From the NCBI GenBank assembly GCA_940671915.1, contig CALNVZ010000649.1:6728246-6792245 (forward strand): a stretch of 64,000 nucleotides of DNA, in the 5' to 3' direction. The stretch is from Paracentrotus lividus. Taxonomy: Eukaryota > Echinodermata > Echinoidea > Camarodonta > Echinidae. The notes beneath the pieces were generated by a model. That model saw only the letters and a list, made by a program, of their open reading frames with translations. It was not told the origin of the DNA and searched no databases. The translations under genes were made by a program, and so were the position numbers. This document shows, piece by piece, positions 10,568-22,540 of the stretch (the stretch's first letter is position 1; each line of letters begins with the position of its first letter).

Positions 10568-11491
10568 TACAGAATAAAAACAAGATAATTTATTTCTTGT
10601 TGAAAATTAACCCTTGTTGTTGTTGTTTTTAAAATTTACGGCGCTTTCATTCATTATATGAATATTTACGCCTTATCATTTGCGTCTTTTTTTTTTTCTT
10701 CTTTCTTTCTTTTAAAGAAAATCATATAATTAGGGTTTTCCTGTTGAAAAGATTGTTATTTTTATTTCTTTAAATATACAAAGCCTTGCTTGATGATAAT
10801 TAAGAAAATCAAAACATCTGACGTATATGTCTCTAATGAAATACCGACCTCATTCTTGTAAAGCAAAAATAATTATAATAAATAGAATAAATAAAAAGAA
10901 CTGAAAACAAAGTATAGGTATTTTGACCAGACGGAACGAAGAGAAGAAATAAAGGGTCATAAACTCCAATCCTGCACCCGTACCTGTTCGGATTGACTTA
11001 CCTCAGTCATCATAAACACAATGCGTCAATAATGCATCGATCTCACTCTGTACCTGCCACAGCCTTTTAAAAAGTTTGGCAAGTGTTGAAAGCCGTACGA
11101 TAATTATTGTATTTGTACGATACTTTGACCTCTATACGATGTACGATCGATAATAGCAAAAAATGGCAAATGTACGATAATATTTCATCAGATAACACTA
11201 ATCTATAGGCAAAATCAGTGAAAACTGACCTATAGTACACCACAAAATGCTGGGGCCCCGCCCCTTGACCCCCACCCATAATGAAAGATTCGCTGATCCG
11301 CAAATGTTAAAACGTGTTTTTCGATTCAAAGTTCCGGGGGCTCTTTTGGCAATTGCCGGACTTGAAATTCGAGCTCATCAACCAAATGTTGTTTTTTAAA
11401 GCAAATCGCTATGGAATCTTGCACGTAGGCCTACGATAAGTTTTGCTACGAATTGATATTTTGAGGCTCTGGTACTATAATTTGACTTCTT
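10568..11491. other. Gene-free copy A spacer
   Basis: AT-rich, with a T run at 10687-10700, TTG repeats near 10615 and several GTACGAT phrases at 11095-11185. Matched in copy B (31341-32264). No gene is seen. Confidence 0.55.
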
Positions 11492-11514
11492 CACTGTAAA
11501 CATAAATTAGTCAT

Positions 11515-11760
11515 TTGACTAATAAAAATTAGTCCTGCCCTATGTCTGAAATGACTAGAATTAATTAGTCGAATGACTAATGTTTAGTCAGATGACTAGA
11601 ATTAATTAGTCGAATGACTAATGTTTCGTCATTTCAGACACTTTTGAATTTAGCCAGATGACTAGAATTATTTAGTCGAATGACTAATGTTTAGTCATTT
11701 CAGACACTTTTTGATTTAGCCAGATGACTAGAATTAATTAGTCAGACAAAACCAAATATT
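11515..11760. repeat. Minisatellite in the left arm
   Basis: Tandem units combine TAGTCATTTCAGACACTTTT and ACTAGAATTAATTAGTCGAA. The inverted counterpart is at 17560-17780 and the copy B version at 32290-32520. Unit number and spacer differ among the three. Confidence 0.8.
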
Positions 11761-12496
11761 AGTCAAATGACTTATTTTAGTTGGTCATCATTTTAAGGCC
11801 ACATTTTATGAAAACACAAAAGAAATGAAGCAACTAAATATCTTCTTGATTTAAAACAGATTTACACTGTACCACGTACTTTACCTTGTCTGAATGTACT
11901 GCATGTAGTGAAATGCAACATGTCATGTATACATGTACATATTCAAAGCAATACGTATACACAATTATTGTAAAATTTGAAGTGAAGGTGATGATTTGGA
12001 ATTTCTTCATTGAAACCAATATTTTCGAATTTACACGTATGCGTTCTAATTTACTTCTTTTTTTCTTTTCTTTTTTTTGAAAAATATATACAGTGCGTCC
12101 CAAAAATAACTATACACTTTTGAAATGGCTGCCAAATGAAAAATATTTGATTTTAGGTAATGAAATTTACATGTATGGAAAGCTCATTATCCCAACTTTC
12201 ATATGACACCAAAAAGTCCGAAAATTAGTCATGCATGAATGGGCAGCGTTCACTTTTGTAAAGGGTATGGAAATTAGGGTGCGCAGGAATTGCCCTACCA
12301 AGTTGTATGAGGAAATTCATTTGGAGCTTATGGAATTGAGGATGATATGAAGAATTACTGATCAATTATGATGAGTTGGGGTTTGCTAGGTGAAATTTGT
12401 GGAATTGGGGATTATGATTTCACGCACGAGTGAACAGGAATATGTATTTCCTGTTATAGCATTTTAACTTTCCAAGTTGTAATTAGTGGTGTGTAA

Positions 12497-14772
12497 TGCC
12501 TTGGTCACATATCGTCGTACTTGCACGTGCGTGCTGTCTACGTGCAAAAACGTGGGCAAAATTTGGAAAAATCGTACGTGGTGAGTACCGACTCGGTACG
12601 GAATTTGGTGTGCGCAGACACGACGCAGAACTTTTAGTGCATGAGGAACTTTTGCTGCGTGCGGGCTATGTTCGAGCTACGGATTTGCGGCACGTGCACG
12701 CAAACACGCGCTCGGTACTGCCAAAGCACGGCGCACTTTGCACGTGCGTGCTGCGTACGGGATAAGTGCGTGGCCCACGGTTACTTTGCTCTTGCCCATT
12801 TCAACTGTTGATTGAGCACGCAGAACTCGCGTGAATCGTACGGACTAAGCAAGTGCTCCGCACTTACAACGCGCGTTGTGCGCACTGATTTCTACTGAGC
12901 CGACGTACGTTTCGTATTCAATATTAATGTATATATAAAAAATATACTAGTATGTATATAAAATATAATTATGATAATATGTGTGTATGTACATATTTGT
13001 ATATATGTCTCAATATTGCATAGAATCTCCTCACCTGTCAAAAAGTATTGCAGCATTGCATTTTTTTATTTATTTATTTATTTTATTTTTTTATTTATGA
13101 GTCTCTATGATATTACATGTCATTGATGGCCTGAATATTGTCGACTATTTTTGTATGCCCTGAAATAAGAAAATCTTCAAACATGAGAACAGTAGATGAC
13201 TTGAACAAGTCATTTCTTAAAAAGAACAACTGCCCCCCCCCCAAATTAAAATTATGGGAGGTGGGCATTAACAATAAATGAAAACTTAAAACATGTTTCA
13301 TACTTCTCCCCAAAAAATGTTTACAAAAGAGATAGCATATACGGCAGACAGCATTACCAACAGATGAAATGTAATTTTAACGTTGACAAAGACAAATTTA
13401 GTCCTGTATTGCAACTACTGTTTGATGCAACTTGATTCCACCAAATCATAGTCAATTTATTAACATAATTATGTTGTAGTTTACAACAACAATCTATTTT
13501 TTTTTTGTAAATCTTTTATTATATTTTGCTGGATAATGACTAATGACTGCCTGTCATTTTGGCACGTATCATCCGAGTACCATCGCATAAAGATGTTCCC
13601 CCCTTGGTGACCTCCTTTTTTATTTGAATTTGATAATGATGACGATGATCCACAGCATCGTAAAAACAAAGTTAACTTATTTCCAATATTAATTTGCAAA
13701 AAGCGAAACATTTCAACAGCATTCGAATAAACGTCAACAAATATTCATTTTACGATTATCATTTCTTTTTACTGATAAATTCCATCTCCAAAAGTTTCTT
13801 TCTTGTTTTTGTTTCTTTTTCCTTGGGGGTAGCCTATTTAGTCAATAGATTTCGTGAACAAAATCATGATACAAGTTTCAAGTTTCTCCGGAAACTGTTT
13901 TGATGTTTCGCTTATACATTTTTGAAAATGAAAACTCGCCAAAATGTACCATGAAACTGTCAAAGTAAAAAGAAACAAAAACAACAACACTCAAAGAAGA
14001 TAAATTTGTTTCTAGCGTTGCTTAAATTGGGTCCTATATTGCAAAAACATGTTTAATGCAATTTCATTAGGTTTTGCTGTATAATCAATTATTTTGATGC
14101 ACATCTTCTATGGCAACGGCGTAAAAGAATCTTTCTTCTCTATAGAGAAGGTGTTCGTTTTTTACTATGCCATTTGAAAAAGATAAAACTTTCATTTCAT
14201 AATATACAAAACAAAATGTATAAATTGTTTGTAAAAAAGAAAAAAAGCATGTATATCAGCTATGATGCAATACTTGTGATGGTATAGGTTTATATCAGTA
14301 TATGATGTATACTGATTATGATATCATAATATGATAATATAATAAATTAATCTAAATGAATAAATATAAATAAATAAAAATATATATACATTATCCACCA
14401 CAAATATCGAGATCAAAAACTTACGTTCATCACACTTGCACGCACTTACAACATGCGCGTGAGTACTGACACCGTACGTGATGTGCACTTGTAAGCACGG
14501 CCTCCGTACGATAACGACTCAAACGCACGGAGATCGTACGTTACAAGCACGTACAGCTCACTTACAACGTGCGCAACGTACGATGCACACAACCGCCCAT
14601 TACCATACATGGTGAACCGGCCACGTACTTGCACCTTGCGCAGTCCGTGCGTTGACGTACTCACACCGTGCGCTTGCCACTTCCCTCCACGTTTTCAGAA
14701 AAACGTAGCGACCGTAGCCTCCCCCCAAAAACGTACGGCCAAAAAAACGTACGGCGGCTTGTGACCAAGGCA
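12497..14772. mobile_element. PIF/Harbinger-like element, CGTAC-rich arms
   Basis: 2,276 bp with ends TGCCTTGGTCACATA and the complement ending GTGACCAAGGCA. Flanks are TAA (left) and TTA (right). Copy B at about 33227 reads GTGTGTTAGTGG, the empty site. The arms (12497-12910 and 14420-14760) are densely filled with CGTAC/GTACG and GCACGT, and are CpG-rich. The middle is AT-rich filler without a credible transposase, so it is non-autonomous. Harbinger is inferred from the 3-bp TWA target. Confidence 0.85.
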
Positions 14773-15325
14773 TTAGTGGTAGTCAGGATGGGGTGCAGAA
14801 CAGGTGAGATGCAGAGTAAGATTTTTTAAATCCCTTTTTATGATCGTTTTCATGATCTTTTGGATTGTCTGAATGTCCAACATCAGTGACATTTTTTTCC
14901 CCAACAAACAGGTTGTGCATCGAAAGAGGAGGAGGACACGTTGAGCATTGAACGTACAGACTTTTATTTTCATTTTGCATTATCAGATTTTTTCCCCCTC
15001 CTTTTTGTTTTGTTACAGGATGGATGGAACAAGTGTAAAAATCGAAAAGAACAAAATTCAACTGAAAATAAAGACTGACATGTTAATTTCACACATTTGT
15101 GTTACACTGTACCATATTCCTTTACAAAAGTCCAAATTGCTAAAATGACTGGATAGTTGGTTGGTTGATCAATTGAGTTGATTGATTTATTGGATAACAG
15201 TAAGACATGGTGATTGAAATAACTGTATGAAGATGATGTAATGCTTGATTGATTAGTTGAAACATTTGGAGACTGGTACGCTGTTTATTATGTGATTGCT
15301 AGATAGGTGTTGATTGTCTAATTAA

Positions 15326-15575
15326 TGCGGCGGTCACAACTCGCCGTACCTTCGACGTGCAATTCCCTACGATGGATTTCGTAGAAAATTCGTGCAGCGG
15401 AGGTACCTCGCAGGTACAATGCATGTACGACGTGCAGAAAGTTTTTACAATACCCTAACTACAGAAACGCAAGAATCGCAGAAGTTGACCAGGACCTGTG
15501 CGTGCGTTGTACATTCAACGCAGGCTACGTTGATGGCACGTGCCCCGTAGCCTACGACGAGTTGTGACCGCCGCA
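15326..15575. mobile_element. Full-length TGCGGCGGTCACA MITE
   Basis: 250 bp, ends TGCGGCGGTCACAACTCG and its complement. Flanks are TAA and TTA. Copy B shows the empty site CTAATTTATGTG at about 33770. The interior has short palindromes such as TACATGCATTGTAC. Other copies: 4089-4314, 18292-18542, 47223-47458. Confidence 0.92.
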
Positions 15576-15719
15576 TTATGTGACTGATTGATTGATTGAT
15601 AGATTGATACATTGTCATCAACCATCCCAATTTGGGTAAATATGAGTAGGCCGGGATGCAGGAAGGTAGTCGGGATATTTGGAGTAGAAAACAATGAATA
15701 TGAATGGTAAAAAAACACA

Positions 15720-15807
15720 CCCATGCAAAAAAGAGAGATAGATAGAGAGAGGGAGGGAGACAGGGAAAGAAAGAAAGAAGAGAGAGGGAGAGAGGGATGA
15801 AGACAAA

Positions 15808-15839
<32 letters not shown>

Positions 15840-15842
15840 TTA
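15720..15842. repeat. GA-rich simple repeat
   Basis: Imperfect (GA)n tract. It is longer in copy B (about 33930-34078). Serine/leucine-rich minus-strand frames over it are artefacts of the repeat. Confidence 0.9.
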
Positions 15843-15873
15843 AACACACCACTGAAGGACCTCACTAAATATA

Positions 15874-16731
15874 GGGGAGACCGGGTATGGACGTTACAAA
15901 ATTCACATTTTGGGCCATATAATTCTAATGAAAGTACTCACGCACTCCATTTTTGGGTCTCTAGTTAGCCTATAATGTTGGCTAAAACCTGAGGCACATA
16001 GAACTTGAAAACATGTAAACACTAATTAACTACAGCTTAATTAATGGAAGACAATTTTTTGAACAACCTACCCCGTATACGGGGTAAGTTGTTACACCAT
16101 ACGGGGTAGATTGTTACTATATGTAAACATAAGGGGTAATTTGTTTACAATGTGTAAATCTCTTATACCATACTTTGTTTCAACTTTCCAGTTCTTGGTA
16201 TCGTTAGCAGTAGATCAAGTAGAGCTCTATAGAATAGACTAAAGTAGTAATAGAAATATCAAAATATTAACACCAGAAAATTGAAACAAAATTACTTTAC
16301 ATGTGTAATGTAATTGGGGTAGGTGTTACATCGACATGGGGTAGATTGTTGTAACAACCTACCCCATGGGTGATTTTACACATAAAATCAACTGTAGCAA
16401 AGCCATTAGGCAGAATTACAGGGCATGGCTCAGGGGTATATTATTCACATACATGTACTATATTCACAATACCAGACTATCATCATGTGCCTTCAGTTGT
16501 AAGAACTATTACAAATTTTAATTTTTTGTCAAAAATTCACTTGGAACTGTAAAAAATGGTTTTTGTTGATTTACTTTTTAATAAAACAACGGAGAAACCT
16601 CACGACCGGCAGTTAATCACAGCTATGTGTAGGCTGTATATAGATGCCAGTAGCACGAAACTCTCTTGTTCCAACTTAGCACACTAGAACTGTAACAACT
16701 GACCCGTGTAACTTCCATACCCGGTCTCCCC
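15874..16731. mobile_element. Tc1/mariner-like MITE, GGGGAGACCGGGTATGGA ends
   Basis: 858 bp with ends GGGGAGACCGGGTATGGACG and the complement, flanked by TA. Copy B has the empty site AAATATACCTTGG at about 34110. The interior repeats the phrase TACCCC..GGGGTA. No coding region. Confidence 0.9.
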
Positions 16732-17110
16732 TACCTTGGAAAGTTACAGTGCAAACAATAGGAAATACATATTCCTGTTCACTCATGCATGAAATTATAA
16801 TCCCAATTCCACAAATTTCACTTAGCAAACCCCAACTCATCATAATTGATCAGTAATTCTGCATATCATCCTTAATTCCATAAGCTCCAAAATGACTTTC
16901 CTCATACAACTTGGTAGGGCAATTCCTGCCACCCTAATTTCCATACCCTTTACAAAAGTGAAACGCTGCACTCATTCATATGCATGACTTATTTTCGGAC
17001 TTTTTGGTGTCATATGAAAGTTGGGATAATGAGCTTTCCATAAATATAAATTTCATTACCTAAAATCATGTATTTATTATTTGGCAGTTAGTTCTTTTTG
17101 GGACGCAATG

Positions 17111-17504
17111 TATATAGATTTGTATTAGACTTTTCCATACTTCTCTATCCTTCTCTCTACCTCTGTCCTTCCCTCTTGTTCTCCTTTCACTTTACTTTGT
17201 GTCTTCCTCACCCTCTCACTCTCTTCCTCCTATGCTATTTAAGTGTATTGGCCTCACAAATTTGCCTTTTAGTACAGTAATAACACTATGATGTCTTGGC
17301 AGACTATTTTATTATGTAATCATCATTACAACAATTCAGAGTATCTGCTATCGTGATAATGTTAACTATTATGCTATATATTTTTTTAATAATTTATACT
17401 ATGTAAAAATGAAATTTTGTACATTATTATTATTATTATTATTAATATGTATAGCCCGATTATGTTGAAATAAATCTGTTTTAAATCAAGAAGAGATTTA
17501 GTTG
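17111..17504. other. Gene-free spacer within the outer element
   Basis: Pyrimidine-rich stretch (17130-17235) and a TTA triplet repeat near 17424-17443. No gene is seen. Homology to copy B stops at 17241. Confidence 0.5.
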
Positions 17505-17824
17505 CTTCATTTCTTTTGTGTTTACATAAAATGTGGCCTTAAAATGATGACCAACTAAAATAAGTCATTTGACTAATATTTGGCTTTGTCTGACTAATGA
17601 ATTATAGTCATCTGGCTAAATCCAAAAGTGTCTGAAATGACTAAACATTAGTCATTCGACTAATTAATTCTAGTCATCTGACTAATTAATTCTAGTCATC
17701 TGGCTAAATCCAAAAGTGTCTGAAATGACTAAACATTAGTCATTCGACTAATTAATTCTAGTCATTTCAGACATAGGGCAGGACTAATTTTTATTAGTCA
17801 AATGACTAATTTATGTTTACAGTG

Positions 17825-18291
17825 TTGGACCTGGAAACGCTTGGCGACTTGCGAAAATCTGAGACGTGGGGCCCTATACATGCTGTCACTATACATGAAA
17901 TAATTGTGTTAAGTTGAAATAATGAAAATTTAGTTTCTCTAGCTTCGTGACATGCTTCTCAATGAGTAAAAATATATGAATGACCGGAAATACAAGATAA
18001 TTTTCATCCATAGACATATTCACTCATTCATATCTCAGCAATTAAACGACCGATTGGGTTCAAAATCTCAGGGGATTCATGTCTGATCTAAAAGTTTACA
18101 ATTATGATTACAGCACTAGCTGGAAGAGCGCTTTATTTTTTAGATCGTGGATTAAGTTAAACAATCCCCTTAAAAAAAAAAAACATTTCGATTGATTTTA
18201 CATTAATTCCCTGTCACTTTGTATAGGTTTAATTTGGCCGTACTCAAGGATAATGCTATAATATAGAAGGCATAGTAAAATAGGCTTCTTA
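17825..18291. other. Gene-free spacer
   Basis: AT-rich, unique at this level of reading. No repeat, RNA or coding signal recognised. Confidence 0.4.
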
Positions 18292-18542
18292 TGCGGCGGT
18301 CACAACTCGTCGTAGGCAACGGGGCACGTGCCATCAACGTAGCCTGCGTTGGATGTACAATCCACGCACAGGTCCTGGGTCAACTTCTGCGATTCCTGCG
18401 TTTCTGTAGTAAGGGTATTGTAAAAACCTCCTGTACGTCGTACATGCATTGTACATGCAAGGTACCTACGCTGCACGAATTTTCTACGAAATCCGTCGTA
18501 GGGAGTTGCAAGTCGATGGTACGGCGAGTTGTGACCGCCGCA
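18292..18542. mobile_element. Full-length TGCGGCGGTCACA MITE
   Basis: 251 bp. Ends TGCGGCGGTCACAACTCG and GAGTTGTGACCGCCGCA. Flanks are TTA on the left and TCA on the right, so the duplication is imperfect. It lies outside the two duplicons, between them. Confidence 0.9.
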
Positions 18543-19260
18543 TCAGGAACAAATTAAGGTTCCATTTGCGCGTGCTAATTAAGGTATATACATGTACTAA
18601 AATGAAATGAAAAAAAAATCTCAAAATTGCATTTCATAAATATGCGTGGGATTCATTTTCCCCTGTGTGTTCAAATGCGTTTTTGTTTTTAATATTGATT
18701 GTAAAAATCTTCGGGAATATGCTCAGAAATCAACGTAACAAAAGAGATTATGCTGGTATCATAATAACCCAGTTGCATAGGCTATATAGATATGCTACAG
18801 TGTATGCACCGTTAGTATGGTAGTTCGAACGAGGATTCCGCATCGGAAATACCCAGTTCCCGGACGCTTCCCGGACCCAGTTCAGTATGGGAAAGATTTA
18901 GCCTCAATCAAAGCTTTTGTAGTCGATGGTATGTGAAAAAATATAAAATAGACTTAAGTTTGAATGTGCTGAATTAAAGAAAAAGAGGACAAGTCAGGGT
19001 AAATTTAATATCCCCGAGAATTATGTGTGAAGGAGAGAAAACAAATCACTCGTTTTCGTTTAAAAAGAACCTTCATAATTCATGTGTGCGTGGCAGTGCG
19101 AATAAAGGCCTAGAATTAATTTCTACGTGATTGACTGTATAATACATTATGCATGTTAAAACATAATCACTGTAGCGGACTCATAAAACACATAGCCTCT
19201 ATAGCTAGGTTGATATAAATCCGAGTTTCGACTAGTATCCTCTCTATCAAGTCTAGAGCA
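18543..19260. other. Upstream region of KCTD-like gene 2
   Basis: Unlike genes 1, 3 and 4, there is no conserved block and no CTAACAG acceptor. Similarity to the other genes begins only with a CAAG..AGCAATGATGG phrase. A TATAAAT lies at 19214-19220, 41 bp before the first ATG, but that would leave a very short leader. Promoter use is unproven. Confidence 0.35.
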
Positions 19261-20175
19261 ATGATGGATTCTTCCATTGATTCTGGAATTGTTGGTCTGA
19301 ATGTTGGTGGGAAGATCTACAAGACTTCTCGTTCCACCCTGACACATCACCCAGACAGCTTCTTTTCTCGTTTGTTAGAGGGTAGCGTTCCCTCGGCCAA
19401 AGATGGCCAAGGCAATTATTTTATCGACCAGGATGGGGATATTTTTCGCCATGTCCTTAATTTCTTGAGATACGGGAAAGTGGTACTACCCGAGGGGTTC
19501 AGCGAGTTTAATTTGCTTGAGCGCCAAGCAGATTTCTACTTGCTCGATGAACTTAAAATGGCTCTAAACAAACCTGAAACCATTGGTATAGTTGACAAGC
19601 GCAGCGGGGAAATCCACAACGTAAGTCGAGAGTCGTTACTGAGAGAACAAGGTTCTTATTTTGCCAAGATGTTGAATGACGCAGAGACTCCAGTAGGCCC
19701 TAACACCCCTACCCTTAGAAACTTCGTAGTAGCCAGTGATCATAGTGGGATTGCATTTCAGCGGCTTCTGCCATATCTAGAACTTGGTGGCATTTTCAGC
19801 GATCTACCTGATCATAGTTCAGTAAGTTATCTTAAAGAGAAGGCTGAACAATTTGGACTTAAAGTTCTTTCAGATCAGATCAACTTCATACGTCAATCGG
19901 ATCTTGTAATATACATCTGGCTGAACGGTCCTTGTGTACTGTATGCACATGAGGGCCTGGTCAACATGGTCAAAGAGATATGTCACGTGATTAAGCATTT
20001 CGAGGTTTCGGGTTCCCACGTCGTTGCTGGACTGGTAGATATGCAGAAAATTCCCCATGATGCATCTCAGGTGGACAAAGAACTCGTGACATCGCATTTT
20101 CTCCAACGTTTGAAGAGGAGATATCATAAGAAAACGGATGTTACCTCCTATTGCACCAGAATACAGTTTTACTGA
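19261..20175 (+). CDS. KCTD-like protein with tandem T1 domains (gene 2)
   Basis: 304 residues from the first of two adjacent ATGs (MMDSSIDSG; the second ATG may be used). The first T1 domain (about 10-102) is intact: GLNVGGKIYKTSRSTLTHHP, YFIDQDGDIFRHVLNFLR, LLERQADFYLLDEL. The diverged T1-like repeat runs about 108-208 (GEIHNVSRESL, FVVASDHSGIAFQRLLPYLE). The C-terminal block has VAGLVDMQKIPHDA and VTSYCTR. It is the most diverged member upstream of the ATG. Downstream it shares the paralogues' 3' flank and has AATAAA at 20357. The shared 3' flank argues against a retrocopy despite the missing upstream intron signal. The frame is uninterrupted and looks functional. Confidence 0.87.
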   Translation: MMDSSIDSGIVGLNVGGKIYKTSRSTLTHHPDSFFSRLLEGSVPSAKDGQGNYFIDQDGDIFRHVLNFLRYGKVVLPEGFSEFNLLERQADFYLLDELKMALNKPETIGIVDKRSGEIHNVSRESLLREQGSYFAKMLNDAETPVGPNTPTLRNFVVASDHSGIAFQRLLPYLELGGIFSDLPDHSSVSYLKEKAEQFGLKVLSDQINFIRQSDLVIYIWLNGPCVLYAHEGLVNMVKEICHVIKHFEVSGSHVVAGLVDMQKIPHDASQVDKELVTSHFLQRLKRRYHKKTDVTSYCTRIQFY

Positions 20176-21503
20176 TTATTAATGACAGTTACCAAGCACC
20201 TAGAATATCTCTATAATACATTCGTTGAACACAACGCCAAGAGATCAAAATTATCGGAATGGAGTTATTAACCTGTTGTCTTCCGATACAGACAGTTTCC
20301 AGTGAAATAGAGCGTACTTTCAAAGTTGGCCACTGACTGTCATGTCTGAGATGAACAATAAATACTTTGTACACATTCATTGGACAAGGGATGAACGACA
20401 AGCAGAACGGACAGTTAAATACACGCATTATGACGGAGAAGTGACAAATTATTTTACTATGATACAATATAGGAGATACAAGAATGAACATTTAGTTTTA
20501 ACATTATATGGTGAGAAAGATCGCTTCTTAATTCGATCTTCATTGACTGGTAGGCCTATCCCCAATATATTGTAGCCTATTTTAAAAATGATGTAGCTTT
20601 TTTATGTATTGAGGACATTGAAATTTGTACTGTTTATGATCGATCAATAATCGTTTGCCGATAGTGAAAATTTAACAGAGCCATTATTCAATATCATTAT
20701 TCAATGATACTATTTTTTTGTATCGGGTAGAAATTTCCACAAAATTTTGACTTAATTTTGCATAGCACTTTTTATATCGTTACTAAGTATAAAAATAGCA
20801 GTACTCACAACCATTTGCAAATAAATGGTTGTGAGTGCTGTTATTTTTAAATATGTTTTATGCTGTGCGGAAAAGCCCTGATCCATTTGCCAACAGTCTT
20901 TGGATCTAATGATTGAACTGAATAGAATTTATCATTATTTCATTTTCATACATTTCCAACACAATAAACATTCTTGCAAAGTAGAATGTCAAATTTGTTT
21001 ACAGAAAATATATCATACATATTATTGATAATATAAATTTTAATTAGGCAAAGGAAGCCTATAGCATGAACACATGGTTACCATGGTTACCACATGTCAG
21101 CCTGAACTTGAGGTTCGTTGGGCCGGAGGTTCGATTCACTGAAAACTAAATGATAATCATTCATCTAAAATTGAAATGGGGTTCATTATTCAGAAAATGA
21201 AATAGGGGTTTATTGATCCAAAAATGGCGTAGGGTCCGTTATTGCAGAAATGAAATTAGATTAATTCATCTTAAATAAATTGGAGCTCGAGAATCTGAAA
21301 CTGAATGAGTTCTTGAGAATCTGAGAATGAACCGTTATGTCAATTTCGGAAGAGAGAACCCTGTATTCATAAAGATGGATGAATGAACGTTGTTTCATTC
21401 CATGAGAATAAAACATTCGAAACACGATTACACCCACAATAGCATCACGATATTCTGGGGAAAAACGAATTCAGACGAATATAGGAAATAGAGGCCTACA
21501 TTT

Positions 21504-21505
<2 letters not shown>

Positions 21506-21569
<64 letters not shown>
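21506..21569. repeat. Poly-A tract (64 A)
   Basis: An uninterrupted A run where copy A has only a short A-rich run (about 1665-1682). It is a length-unstable homopolymer, and its exact length may be an assembly estimate. Confidence 0.95.
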
Positions 21570-21571
<2 letters not shown>

Positions 21572-22540
21572 ACGATTCGGAATCCTGATCCTATTTTATC
21601 TTCGTCCGAACGAACTTTCATTACAGCGACCAGGATAGCTAGTGTGCCCTCCAACATGTCAAATGTTATGTACTTTTAATAGTTACAAGAGACTGGATTT
21701 GATAAGGTGGAAATCATAAATTTGGTTTGTTTCATTCAATATTTGAAGATCTCATGAAACACTTATAGATGTACATAAACCATTGCAAATATGGGTTCAT
21801 AATTACATGTATATCGCTTTCTTATTTAGATATAGCATCTCTCTTACGATTTTTTTTTGTCGATTAAAAGGATCGTAGTATTCTGATACTTTAATTAGCT
21901 AGTTAATCAATGTATATTATCTGGTATCATACGCCACCGTCTTCATATCGCATTTCTGTATATTATTCGCTTATTGCATATTGTCAACTATTTGAGAATA
22001 TTTCAAATAAACTTCAGTAGGTCGAAACTCTTCCTTGTCTAATCTCGTATTCAAAGTCTTTGGGAAAATGTTTGGGCGATTTTGATTGACTGACATTTTA
22101 TTGGTTGGTCTAATAATTGATTGAATGGTAAACTATGCTGTTGTGTGTGAGGAAATTATGTTAGTTTTTTTTTTGTTTTTTTATCAATTTTGTTAACTTT
22201 TTTTTTTAATCAGTTGAACCCTAACATTATATCCTGAAAAGATCAACAATTTGATAACCATGCAATTGTAACCCAATTTCCTTATATAAAAATAAATGCC
22301 CTGCCCACCCCCTCCCCCTCCCCATTAATGCCAATGGAGTCATGGCCATTTTTCGAACCCAAAGTCAAAGACTGCAACTAACCCAAGACAAGGTATTGGT
22401 GTTTAGGTGGTTTTTTACTCTCTCTCTTCAATTTTTAAAGTTATTTACAGCTATACACGCACGCCACTGGAATTTGGGCATCACCAGTCGACTGGTAAAT
22501 AAAAGAGTCGGAAAGGTAGTTCTGTTGTGATGGCCTAATA

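Larger units (their letters stand above)
12091..17110. mobile_element. Tc1/mariner-like element, CAGTGCGTCCCAAAAA ends (copy A)
   Basis: TA-flanked. The terminal inverted repeats extend about 370 bp: left 12091-12475, right 16736-17110. It is 5,020 bp only because it holds three later insertions (12497-14772, 15326-15575, 15874-16731). Copy B at 32826-34483 lacks them and is 1,658 bp. A family member is at 26059-27303. No DD34D-type transposase frame is visible in either copy. Confidence 0.88.
790..17241 (+). repeat. Segmental duplication, copy A
   Basis: Collinear with 20600-34614, nearly identical by eye across gene, flanks and older repeats. Copy A carries eight insertions absent from copy B (about 1743-1904, 2687-2951, 3347-5482, 7774-8769, 9901-10043, 12497-14772, 15326-15575, 15874-16731). 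Subtracting them leaves about 9.3 kb. Copy B less its own two insertions gives about 9.5 kb, so the two reconstructions agree. The KCTD-like gene at 6287-7219 is the coding content. Confidence 0.9.
11492..17824. mobile_element. Outer 6.3-kb TIR element with TTAGTCATTTGAC arms
   Basis: The left end CACTGTAAACATAAATTAGT and the right end, its complement at 17805-17824, enclose a nest of other elements. Both arms contain the same minisatellite built on ACTAGAATTAATTAGTCGAA. No clear target duplication (flanks CTTCTT and TTGGAC). Copy B keeps only the left part (32265-34614). No transposase is seen. Confidence 0.8.

Noticed and set aside
15445-15865. Serine/leucine-rich minus-strand frames (also 33705-34103)
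   Set aside because: Produced by a GA simple repeat joined to a MITE.
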